Positions 8,721-16,131 of a stretch of DNA of 64,000 bases are shown piece after piece. Numbering within the stretch: the first letter of the stretch is position 1; each line of letters opens with the position of its first letter. This DNA comes from Sphingomonas sp. UV9 (lineage in GTDB: Bacteria > Pseudomonadota > Alphaproteobacteria > Sphingomonadales > Sphingomonadaceae): NCBI RefSeq assembly GCF_004101245.1, contig NZ_SCIN01000002.1, forward strand, positions 186,001 to 250,000. Reading direction: 5' to 3'. Below the pieces are notes generated by a model, which searched no databases, had not been told where the DNA came from, and worked only from the letters and a program-made list of their open reading frames with translations. Both the position numbers and the translations under genes were made by a program.

Positions 8721-9992
8721 ATGCCCAGTCCCGTCCGTCCCGACCGCGCCGCGGCGCCGCAAATCTCCCACATAGCCGAGCGTTTTGCAGCAGTTCGCGA
8801 CCTGACGCTCGCGCTCGCCGCGCCGCTTTCGGATGCCGACGCGACCGTGCAATCGATGGCGGATGCGTCGCCGACCAAATGGCACTTGGCGCATACGACG
8901 TGGTTCTTCGAGACGTTCGTCCTGCGCGATCATGTCGCGGATTATGCGCTGCACGACGAGCGTTTCCCGTTCCTGTTCAACAGCTATTACGAGGCCGAGG
9001 GGAGTCGCCATGCGCGCGACCGCCGCGGGATGGTGACGCGGCCGTCGCTCGACGAGGTGAAGGCGTATCGTGCGCATGTCGATGCGGCGTTGCTCGCGGC
9101 GTTGCCCACTTTGTCCGAGGATGCGCAGACGCTGGTCGCGCTTGGTTGTCACCATGAGGAGCAGCATCAGGAATTGCTGGTAACCGACATCCTCCACATG
9201 TTTTCGGAAAATCCGCTCGAACCGGCGATGTGGCCGGCGGCGCGGAAAGTTCCGGTGGCGATGCCGGGCCCGATCGGCTGGATCGAGCGTGGCAGCGAGA
9301 TCGTCGAGATCGGCCATCACGGCGAAGGCTTCGCGTTCGATTGCGAGGGGCCACGGCATTCAGCGTTGGTGTCACCGCATGCGATCGCCGACCGGACCGT
9401 GACAAACGGCGAATGGGCCGCGTTTATCGCTGATGGCGGCTACCGCGATGCGCAGCATTGGCTGGCGGATGGTTGGGCCTGGGTAAAGGCGGAAGGCATC
9501 GTCGCGCCGCTGTATTGGGAAGAGCGAGACGGCGGCTGGACCCGGTTAGGGCTCGACGGTCGCCGCGCGATCGATCCGGCCGCGCCGGTGACGCATGTCA
9601 GCTTTTTCGAGGCGGATGCGTATGCGACCTGGGCCGGCGCACGATTGCCGACCGAGTTCGAGTGGGAGGCCGCCGCCGCGTTGCATGACGCGTCCGGCGG
9701 CAACCAGATGGACGTCGCAGGTCCGGTCGAACCGCGGCCTTCGTCAGGCGGTCCGGCGTTCTTCGGCGACGTGTGGGAATGGACCGGCAGCGCGTATCGA
9801 CCTTATCCGAAGTTCGCGAAGGTCGATGGCGCGGTCGGCGAATATAACGGTAAGTTCATGAGTTCGCAGTTCATCCTGCGTGGCGGCAGCTGTGCGACAC
9901 CGCGCGGCCACGTCCGCGCGAGCTACCGCAATTTCTTCTATCCGCACCAACGATGGCAGTTCACCGGCGTGCGCCTTGCGAAAGATATCTGA
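8721..9992 (+). CDS. egtB: Ergothioneine biosynthesis protein EgtB (sulfoxide synthase)
   Basis: Non-heme iron oxygenase that joins a sulfur donor to N-alpha-trimethylhistidine (hercynine). Its 423 residues hold an N-terminal DinB-like four-helix part with the iron-ligand His residues (KWHLAHTTWFFE near residue 55, and HHEEQHQELL near 147) and a C-terminal FGE-sulfatase/lectin-like domain (ATWAGARLPTEFEWEAA, GDVWEWTGSAY, FILRGGSCATPRGHVR). The length is normal. An AGGAGAG ribosome site precedes ATG 8721. Its TGA overlaps the ATG of egtD. Whether the sulfur donor is cysteine or gamma-glutamylcysteine cannot be told; no egtA, egtC or egtE lies here. Confidence 0.93.
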   Translation: MPSPVRPDRAAAPQISHIAERFAAVRDLTLALAAPLSDADATVQSMADASPTKWHLAHTTWFFETFVLRDHVADYALHDERFPFLFNSYYEAEGSRHARDRRGMVTRPSLDEVKAYRAHVDAALLAALPTLSEDAQTLVALGCHHEEQHQELLVTDILHMFSENPLEPAMWPAARKVPVAMPGPIGWIERGSEIVEIGHHGEGFAFDCEGPRHSALVSPHAIADRTVTNGEWAAFIADGGYRDAQHWLADGWAWVKAEGIVAPLYWEERDGGWTRLGLDGRRAIDPAAPVTHVSFFEADAYATWAGARLPTEFEWEAAAALHDASGGNQMDVAGPVEPRPSSGGPAFFGDVWEWTGSAYRPYPKFAKVDGAVGEYNGKFMSSQFILRGGSCATPRGHVRASYRNFFYPHQRWQFTGVRLAKDI

Positions 9993-10969
9993 TGTTGAAG
10001 CCTGAGATCGAGGACGGCCAGCAGACGCTTGCCGACCCGCAATTCCGTGCCGACGTGCTGGACGGCCTCGCCCGCCGCCCGCGGGCGATTCCAGCGCGGT
10101 GGTTCTACGACCGGCGTGGCTCGGAATTGTTCGAGAAGATCACCGACCTGCCGGAATATTACCCGACGCGGACCGAGCGCTCGATTCTTGAGACGGTGTG
10201 TCCGGAGGTGGCGAGGATCGCCGGCGAGGGCCGTGCGGTCGTCGAGTTCGGTTCGGGATCGTCGGTCAAGACGCCGATCCTTCTCGATGCGGTCGCGCCC
10301 TCGGTATACGTGCCGATCGACATTTCGGGCGATTTCCTGCGAGAATCGTCCAAGGTGCTGGGCGAGCAGTTCCCCGACCTGCTGGTGCTGCCGTTCGAAG
10401 CCGATTTCATGCGGCCGCTGAGCTTGCCGAAGACGATTGCGGACACGCCCAAGCTGGGGTTCTTTCCCGGCTCGACGATCGGCAACATGATTCCGCTGAT
10501 GGCGGTCGACCTGCTGCGGGCGATGCGGACGTCGCTCGGCGTCGGCGCGATGCTGTTGATCGGGATGGACCGGATCAAGGGAAAGGACGTGCTCGTCCCC
10601 GCCTATGACGACGCGCAGGGCGTGACCGCGGCATTCAACCTCAACTTGCTCGAGCGGATCAACCGCGAGCTGGGCGGGGATATTCCGGTCGAGGCGTTCC
10701 GGCACAAGGCGGTCTGGAACGACGATCGCGCGCGCGTCGAGATGCATCTGGAGGCGACGCGTGATGTGGCGTTCACGGTGGATGGGCGTACGTTCGAAAT
10801 GTCTGCAAGTGACTCTATTCATACGGAAAACTCGCACAAATATGGCGAGCGGGATGCGCGGATTTTGTTGCGGTCGGGGGGGTGGACGCCGGTGGCGGCT
10901 TGGACCGATCCCGAGGGGCTGTTCGGGGTGTATCTGGCCGAGGCTCAGATGGAGCGGCCGGCGCCCTGA
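9992..10969 (+). CDS. egtD: L-histidine N-alpha-methyltransferase EgtD
   Basis: SAM-dependent enzyme that trimethylates histidine to hercynine, the first step of ergothioneine synthesis. The 325-residue length fits. Visible motifs: YDRRGSELFEKITDLPEYY near the N-terminus, the SAM loop VEFGSGSSVKT, YVPIDISGDFL, and LGFFPGSTIGNM. The ATG at 9992 overlaps the egtB stop (TGATG), so egtB and egtD are translationally coupled and supply consecutive steps. Upstream in-frame codons belong to the egtB shadow. Confidence 0.93.
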   Translation: MLKPEIEDGQQTLADPQFRADVLDGLARRPRAIPARWFYDRRGSELFEKITDLPEYYPTRTERSILETVCPEVARIAGEGRAVVEFGSGSSVKTPILLDAVAPSVYVPIDISGDFLRESSKVLGEQFPDLLVLPFEADFMRPLSLPKTIADTPKLGFFPGSTIGNMIPLMAVDLLRAMRTSLGVGAMLLIGMDRIKGKDVLVPAYDDAQGVTAAFNLNLLERINRELGGDIPVEAFRHKAVWNDDRARVEMHLEATRDVAFTVDGRTFEMSASDSIHTENSHKYGERDARILLRSGGWTPVAAWTDPEGLFGVYLAEAQMERPAP

Positions 10970-10999
10970 TTGCCTGGGCTTTCGGGATTTCGCCCTGCG

Positions 11000-11430
11000 C
11001 GCTAACCCCAGGCCCTGCTCATCAGGAAAAGAAGCGACCATTCGACGAAATCGCCGGTATTGTGCGCGATGATCGGCACCACGACACTGCGGGACCGTTC
11101 GAACAGCCAGCCATAGAAGACGCCGAAGGCCGTCTCGTATAGCTACTGACCGATCGCTGCGGTCAGCGGTTTCTGCCAAAAGGACTGGATGTGCGCGAGC
11201 GAGAAGATGACGGCGGTGGCGATCGTCGCCTATGAAATGTCGGTACGGCCAACGCTGATGCGCTGTGGCATGATCGCAAGCAGGTAGCCGAGGAACAACG
11301 CGCGAAACGGGATTTCCCCGGTGATTCCGACGAACACGCCTTGCATCATCAGCAAGGGGACAATGCCGATATAGGCGTACCCCTTCGGCCAGCGGAAACC
11401 CGGATCGAACGTCGGCAGCGGCCGAAGCAC
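11000..11430 (-). pseudogene. CPBP (CAAX-type) intramembrane protease, decayed by stop codons
   Basis: Read on the minus strand in a single frame, this stretch encodes a CPBP-like membrane protein: a first part ending GEIPFRALFLGYLLA (the family's conserved Glu/Arg motif, here EIPFR), then SLAHIQSFWQKP (second His motif) and AHNTGDFVEW (third motif). Two in-frame TAG codons interrupt it, at 11230-11232 and around 11144. The first open part begins with GTG at 11430, about 36 bp after the DUF1176 gene's stop on the same strand. Because the frame is kept across both stops, this is nonsense decay and not a frameshift. Read-through is possible but unlikely. Confidence 0.7.
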
Positions 11431-11466
11431 GGCGATCAGGGCCAGCGCGACGAGGTATATCGTATA

Positions 11467-12639
11467 TTACAGCGCTGACTTTTGCCGGACCACCGTCGTG
11501 CGCCACGTCGTGACGTAGTCGATGTTGCCGCGGCATTCGCCCATTTCGGATTGCTCGGACAGGCGCAGGCGGGTGCCGTCCCAGACGAAACTCTGCATCA
11601 CGCCGCAGTCGCCGAGGCCGCGGCCCTTGGCGTAGCTGGTGAGGACGCCGTTCTCGAAAGTGCCGTTGACGACGCTCTTCACGCGCGTGCCGGGGTCGGC
11701 GCCGGTTTCCTCGAAGCCGGAAGGGGCGTCGGTCTGGGCCGGGACGATCTTCGCGCCGTCGATAATGAAGAGGATGCCGATAAGGTTGTACGCGCCGGTC
11801 GAGCAGGGGAGGATCGCGAGCGACTTGCCGCCGCCCAGTGCGTGGATTTCGGGCGCGAACATTTCTGGTGCCGCCCCGGACGGGGAATTGCCGAGATCGC
11901 AGGACCCGCGTTTGCGCATCGTCGCGATCTGCGCCGCGGTCAGCCTGGCGGCCGCGCCCGACGGAGCGACCGCGGCGATGACCGGGAGGGCGGGCGTCGG
12001 TGCGCGCGAGGCGGCCGGGCCCTTGGCGACGATCGCGTCGGTGCTGCCGGCGCGACCCTGTTGCGCGTCGATGTAGCGGAGCGCGGCGGCGGCGCCCTTG
12101 AGCGAGAGCGTGGACAAGGTGCCGCCCTTCGCGTCGAGGATCTTCAGCGACTGGGCGTTGGCGATCGCGGCGGCGAGGGCGCCGCCGTCGCGCAGGGCGA
12201 TGGGCTTGCCGTCGACCGCGAAGCTGGCGGGCGGGCGCTTGGTGGCGGCCTGGTCGTTGCGGGTTTCGATCGCCAGCGAGATCTTGCCGCCGCCGTTCGC
12301 GACCGGGCCGGGCTCGCGCGTGAGGTTCAGCGTGATCGTATCCTGGCCCATGCTCGCCTCGGGGAGGAGCGAGCCGAGCGTGCAGCGCAGGCCGTTGTCG
12401 CAGCCGACCGTCCAGTCGGTGAAGGTCTTCGTGGCGCCGGGCTTTGGCGGCGCGTTAGAGTCGGTGGTCGGGGTCGGCTGGGACGCCGGCTGGGGCGTTG
12501 CCGGCGCGAGGGGGGCTGGCGCGGGCGCTGTCCCGGTGTCCGCCTTGGGCTCCGGCGCGGGCTGGCTTGGCGAACAGGCTGCCATCAGCGGCAGCATGAC
12601 GAGGGGCGTGAGGGCGGAAAAGATCGGTTTGCACAGCAT
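11467..12639 (-). CDS. DUF1176 domain lipoprotein
   Basis: Envelope protein of 390 residues with unknown function. It has a lipoprotein signal (LPLMAAC near residues 16-22), then a long Pro/Ala/Thr-rich linker to about residue 70, and then the DUF1176 domain. The domain opens with FTDWTVGCDNGLRC and closes with KGRGLGDCGVMQSFVWDG and GECRGNIDYVTTWRT; the paired Cys residues suggest disulfides outside the cytoplasm. The start is ATG 12639. It is divergent from the 3-hydroxyacyl-CoA dehydrogenase gene and lies directly upstream of the decayed CPBP gene. Confidence 0.8.
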   Translation of the reverse strand: MLCKPIFSALTPLVMLPLMAACSPSQPAPEPKADTGTAPAPAPLAPATPQPASQPTPTTDSNAPPKPGATKTFTDWTVGCDNGLRCTLGSLLPEASMGQDTITLNLTREPGPVANGGGKISLAIETRNDQAATKRPPASFAVDGKPIALRDGGALAAAIANAQSLKILDAKGGTLSTLSLKGAAAALRYIDAQQGRAGSTDAIVAKGPAASRAPTPALPVIAAVAPSGAAARLTAAQIATMRKRGSCDLGNSPSGAAPEMFAPEIHALGGGKSLAILPCSTGAYNLIGILFIIDGAKIVPAQTDAPSGFEETGADPGTRVKSVVNGTFENGVLTSYAKGRGLGDCGVMQSFVWDGTRLRLSEQSEMGECRGNIDYVTTWRTTVVRQKSAL

Positions 12640-12710
12640 GATTGCAGCCTAGCGCTCTGGCAGCGCGGGGAAAAGCGGTTAGGGAGGGGCAACGATTTCA
12701 GGAGAGCGAC

Positions 12711-13580
12711 ATGCAGACGATCGGTGTGATTGGTGCAGGACAGATGGGCGCGGGCATCGCGCAGGTATCGGCGCAGGCGGGGTACCGCGTGCTGCTGGCG
12801 GACGTATCGCTGGAGGCGGCGACCAAGGGGAAGGCGGGGATCGCCAAGGCGCTCGGCCGGCTGGTCGAGAAGGAAAAGATCGCGGGCGAAGCGCGTGACA
12901 CGGCACTCGCGGGAATCGAGCCGGTCGCGAGCGTGGGCGAGATGGGCGACTGCGCCATCGTCGTCGAGGCGGCGACCGAGCGCGAGGCGGTGAAGCGCCA
13001 GATCTTCGCTGAGGTCGGCAAGGTGCTGGGGCCGGACGCGATCCTGGCGTCGAACACGTCGTCGATCCCGATCACGCGGCTGGCGCAGGCGGCGCCAGAT
13101 GCGGCGCGGTTCATGGGCGTGCATTTCTTCAATCCGGTGCCGGTGATGCGGCCGATCGAACTGATCCGCGGTCTGGCGACATCGGATGAGACGGTGGCGG
13201 CGGTCGAGGCATTTGCGGAAAAGCTCGGCAAGCAGGTGGTGCATGCGAACGACGCGCCGGGCTTCATCGTCAACCGCGTGCTGATGCCGATGATCAACGA
13301 GGCGTGCTTCGCGCTCGGCGAGGGCGTGGCGAGCGTGCGCGACATCGATCTCGCGTGCCAGCTCGGGCTGAACCATCCGATGGGGCCGCTGACACTGGCG
13401 GACTTCATCGGGCTGGATACGTGCCTGGAGATTACGCGCGTGCTGTTCGAGGGGACGGGCGATCCGAAGTTCCGGCCGGCGCCGATGCTGGTGAAGTATG
13501 TCGAGGCTGGGTGGTTTGGGCGGAAGACCAAGCGCGGGTTTTATGATTATTCTGGGGCGGAGCCTGTGCCTACTCGGTGA
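12711..13580 (+). CDS. 3-hydroxybutyryl-CoA / 3-hydroxyacyl-CoA dehydrogenase
   Basis: NAD(P)-dependent enzyme interconverting (S)-3-hydroxyacyl-CoA and 3-oxoacyl-CoA, used in butanoate metabolism, PHB turnover or beta-oxidation. At 289 residues it is a stand-alone single-domain enzyme of the Hbd/PaaH type. An N-terminal Rossmann fold (IGVIGAGQMGAGIAQ) is followed by VVEAATERE, LASNTSSIPITRLA, the catalytic-His segment MGVHFFNPVPVM near residue 140, and the C-terminal helical domain (GFIVNRVLMPMINEA, GLNHPMGPLTLADFIG). CAGGAGAG precedes ATG 12711. Confidence 0.93.
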   Translation: MQTIGVIGAGQMGAGIAQVSAQAGYRVLLADVSLEAATKGKAGIAKALGRLVEKEKIAGEARDTALAGIEPVASVGEMGDCAIVVEAATEREAVKRQIFAEVGKVLGPDAILASNTSSIPITRLAQAAPDAARFMGVHFFNPVPVMRPIELIRGLATSDETVAAVEAFAEKLGKQVVHANDAPGFIVNRVLMPMINEACFALGEGVASVRDIDLACQLGLNHPMGPLTLADFIGLDTCLEITRVLFEGTGDPKFRPAPMLVKYVEAGWFGRKTKRGFYDYSGAEPVPTR

Positions 13581-13862
13581 GGGGGGTAGTCGCTTCGCCC
13601 TCGGAATTGCGCCCGCTGGTGGAGCCGAGGGGGATCGGTTAAAATCCCCGTAAGCACTGAAAAACAAAGGATATTTATTTCGACATCGGGACCGTTGTGT
13701 TAGCCCTTTGTACTAGCTGACGCAAGGGTGAGATAATCCGCGAGACTTACGGGAGGTAAGCGTTGACGATGCCGCGAGCGCAGGTAGGGTAGAACAATGA
13801 TAGCGTGACGTGCCGTTCACATAGCGGCTAACCATCGTCGGCTAAAGGTTGGAGCCTGCGCC
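13581..13862. other. Intergenic, start of an AT-rich islet
   Basis: The first 60 bases contain an imperfect hairpin (CCCTCGG at about 13600 with CCGAGGG at about 13627) that could end transcription of the dehydrogenase gene. From about 13640 the base composition drops sharply (for example AAAAACAAAGGATATTTATT), unlike the neighbouring genes. I see no tRNA, integrase or clear direct repeats marking the edge. Confidence 0.5.
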
Positions 13863-14387
13863 CTGTTCGACTGGCCTTTTAGAGCGGAGAGTACGCTTCT
13901 CGTTGCAGGCTGGGGATTTTGGCTTGCCATCGCAGGTATGGTGCTAACAATCGTCGGCTTCGGCATTACGCTAGTTCAGCTTTCTAGAGCAAAGGGTGCA
14001 GCTACAGCTGTGAAAGATGAAGTTGCTCGGATACGCGACTCCCTTTCTAAATACGATGCAGCTCAAGACATAGCTAAGGCAAGTTACGCTCTAAGCGCCA
14101 CTAGACGCTACTTGAGCAACGGATCTTGGCAAGACGTCACTGACAGCTACGAAGACGTAAGGCGCGGCCTTGTTCAGGTCAAAGCCACCGGACATGTCAC
14201 CGATGAGGACTTGCTAATACAAATATCCACGGCCTCGGAACACATCGAAAAGCTTTGCGCTCGTATTGAGAGGTCGCTTGAGAAGCCGCCCGTATCAATA
14301 GATGTGTCAAAAACACGAGGCATGTTACGAAGGCATGACGAGCTTATAGCTGCGATAACGTCTTCCATTCAGAGAGATATGATATGA
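13863..14387 (+). CDS. Membrane-anchored helical protein of unknown function (AT-rich islet gene 1)
   Basis: Not recognised. The visible protein begins with one long hydrophobic segment (LLVAGWGFWLAIAG followed by MVLTIVGFGITLVQL) and continues as a mostly helical, charged cytoplasmic part of about 130 residues. The first ATG, 13938, falls in the middle of the membrane helix, so I extend the gene to the in-frame CTG at 13863 (reads LFDWPFRAES); no ATG, GTG or TTG exists between the upstream stop at 13806 and 13938. If CTG is not used, the protein starts at 13938 (149 residues). Codon and base use are clearly poorer in GC than the flanks. The stop overlaps gene 2 (ATGA), so the pair is probably one unit. 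Confidence 0.55.
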   Translation: MFDWPFRAESTLLVAGWGFWLAIAGMVLTIVGFGITLVQLSRAKGAATAVKDEVARIRDSLSKYDAAQDIAKASYALSATRRYLSNGSWQDVTDSYEDVRRGLVQVKATGHVTDEDLLIQISTASEHIEKLCARIERSLEKPPVSIDVSKTRGMLRRHDELIAAITSSIQRDMI

Positions 14388-14764
14388 CCCAGTATACCCT
14401 TAACAAACAAAAGAAGTTTGTGGAGCTTTTGTACAAAAAGACGCTGGAGCGTGGTATAAATTGGGGAATTAATGATGCCAAGCAAATATATGCAGTCGTA
14501 GCAGGACGCTCCCTGTTCGTATATTCTTCACTTAATGGCGAAGGTGAAGAGCTTATAAACTTTGCAATATTTGGAACTGATAGTAAGATATCCGATTCAT
14601 TTACCGATGAAACCATAAAATATGGCGATATGGCTCCTGCTGGATTTGATAACTGGTACTTATTATGCTCAGCATTACTTGATATGGCAAAGCGGCAAGC
14701 GTCTGGGGCAGATGACGCGCTAGATGCAATGATCAACGAACTAGACGACGACGTTCCATTTTGA
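14384..14764 (+). CDS. Small protein with SSB-like C-terminal tip (AT-rich islet gene 2)
   Basis: A 126-residue soluble protein of unknown function, translationally coupled to the membrane-anchored gene before it (ATGA overlap at 14384-14387). The N-terminal half is basic (NKQKKFVELLYKKTLERG) and the middle is mixed beta-like. The last residues are acidic and end in DDDVPF, nearly the same as the C-terminal tip of bacterial single-stranded DNA-binding protein (DDDIPF), which docks RecO, PriA, RecQ, ExoI and others. No OB-fold motif is visible, so it is not an SSB itself. AT-rich codon use suggests recent acquisition. Confidence 0.6.
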   Translation: MTQYTLNKQKKFVELLYKKTLERGINWGINDAKQIYAVVAGRSLFVYSSLNGEGEELINFAIFGTDSKISDSFTDETIKYGDMAPAGFDNWYLLCSALLDMAKRQASGADDALDAMINELDDDVPF

Positions 14765-15139
14765 TTGAGATCGTTTGTAGTACCCCGCCTACGGCCCAAA
14801 AATCATAGAGATTTGCGAGAGGGCAATTCAAACAGGAGTGAGCGCGGTTCTCCCCGTATACCCGGTCCCAGCCTCAGGCGATTATGACACGCCTAGCGCG
14901 ACCTGCATTATCGCGCGTGGTTCTTTATCCCTGCATGACGTGTCACAGTCGCCAAACGATCCGCTCCCTGCTCTGTCCAGAATAATCTAACGAGCGATTG
15001 GCCGATTGTCCGTCAGACCGTCGCGCGCGCCTTCTTGTTCTCCCGCGAAGGCGGGAGCCCAGGCTGGGTCCCCGCCTTCGCGGGGAAACACGCTGCTTGG
15101 TGTAGGCCACACTACTCCGAACCAGATCGGTTAAAAGGC
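14765..15139. other. Intergenic between the islet and the GTA cluster
   Basis: No supportable gene. AT content falls back to the genome's normal level within about 100 bases. The segment contains the second copy of the 18-bp inverted-repeat element (annotated separately) and leads into the promoter of the GTA cluster. Confidence 0.5.
15038..15088. repeat. Palindromic dispersed repeat, second copy
   Basis: Left arm 15038-15055 and right arm 15071-15088, with TTCTCCCGCGAAGGCGGG as the left arm. The element matches the one at 7264-7314 along its whole length with only two or three changes, including the spacer (GAGCCCAGGCTGGGTC here). The conserved spacer shows that this is one mobile repeat family and not two independent hairpins. 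Confidence 0.85.
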
Positions 15140-15168
15140 TTGACATCGTCACGCTCCTTTGGTACATA
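15140..15168 (+). promoter_or_regulatory. Near-consensus sigma70-type promoter of the GTA cluster
   Basis: TTGACA at 15140-15145 and TACATA at 15163-15168 are separated by exactly 17 bp, which puts the transcription start near 15175, about 125 bp before the likely terminase small-subunit start. A perfect -35 hexamer is unusual in this GC-rich DNA. It is read from the sequence only. Confidence 0.6.
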
Positions 15169-15300
15169 AGGGGAACGCTGAAGAATTGCGGGTTGGGCTG
15201 GGTGGCTCGGGCGGAGAGAGGCCGGGACGGTCGGGGTGGGAGCCTCGGGTGTCGCCGGCCTTTTCGCGTTCTGGCGGGTCCTATTGCTGGGAGAGCGGGG

Positions 15301-16131
15301 ATGGTGCGGTTGGTGGCGGCGGATAATCGGATCGTTCAGTGCGCCGCGGTGCGCAAGGATGGGTGGACCAAGGCGCGGCGCGAGGGGTTTTTCGCGATGC
15401 TGAGTGCGACGTGCAACGTGCGGGCTTCGGCGGCGGCGATGGGGATGACCGATTGCGGCGCCTATTATCTGCGGCGGCGCGATCCGGTGTTTGCAGGCCA
15501 GTGGGAGGAGGCGCTGGCGGAGGGCTATGGGCGGCTCGAACAGGCGCTGATGGCGCTCGCGCTGGAGGGGATCGACCCGGCGCCTGCGATCGAGGCGGGG
15601 ATCGAGGAGGCGCGGGCGGCGACGTGCGGCGAGGCGAAGACCGAGGGCTTCGGGGCGGAGCGGCGGCGGGCGGAAGCGGCGGCTCGGGCGGCGGACGGGG
15701 CCGGGGACGCGGTGGTTCCCGGCGTGGCGCGCGATGCTGGTGGTGGCGCGGGGCGGGCGGGCGTTGGCGACGGCGTTGCCGTGGGGGCGCTGGGCGTTGC
15801 TCCGGGGATTACGCCGGCGATTACGCCGGCGATTACGTCGGCGATTACTGGCGTCGATCTGGCGCTGCGGTTGCTGGCGCGGAATGCGGACCGGGTGGCG
15901 GGGAAGGCTGGCGGCCGGGGGCGCAAGGCTCGGGCTTCGGCGGAGGAAACCGATGCGGCGCTGATCAAGCAGCTCGATGCGCTGGCGCGGCGGATCGCGG
16001 CGACAGAGGTCAAGCGGGTCGGGGGTAAGATCGTCGAGCATGGGGTCGTCGCGCAGGGGGCCGTCGCGCGGGGGGCCTTGGAGCAGGATGGGACCGGGCA
16101 GAATGTCGTGCCCGCAGTGCTTTGCGAATGA
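15301..16131 (+). CDS. GTA terminase small subunit-like protein
   Basis: Predicted DNA-recognition subunit of the packaging motor. The product is 276 residues. Its N-terminal third (VRKDGWTKARREGFFAMLS, then ASAAAMGMTDCGAYYLRRRD) looks like the helix-turn-helix domain of terminase small subunits. The rest is Ala/Gly-rich and low in complexity, with an ITPAITPAITSAIT repeat encoded by four 12-bp tandem units (15807-15854), and a coil-forming end. ATG 15301 is chosen because the family-like sequence begins just after it; the frame is open upstream to about 15193 with GTG/TTG candidates. Its stop overlaps the large subunit (ATGA). Confidence 0.7.
   Translation: MVRLVAADNRIVQCAAVRKDGWTKARREGFFAMLSATCNVRASAAAMGMTDCGAYYLRRRDPVFAGQWEEALAEGYGRLEQALMALALEGIDPAPAIEAGIEEARAATCGEAKTEGFGAERRRAEAAARAADGAGDAVVPGVARDAGGGAGRAGVGDGVAVGALGVAPGITPAITPAITSAITGVDLALRLLARNADRVAGKAGGRGRKARASAEETDAALIKQLDALARRIAATEVKRVGGKIVEHGVVAQGAVARGALEQDGTGQNVVPAVLCE

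Noticed and set aside
13640..14770. AT-rich islet as a toxin-antitoxin pair
   Set aside because: Sizes and coupling would allow it, but neither protein shows a known toxin or antitoxin motif and gene 1 has a membrane anchor, so I leave the function open.
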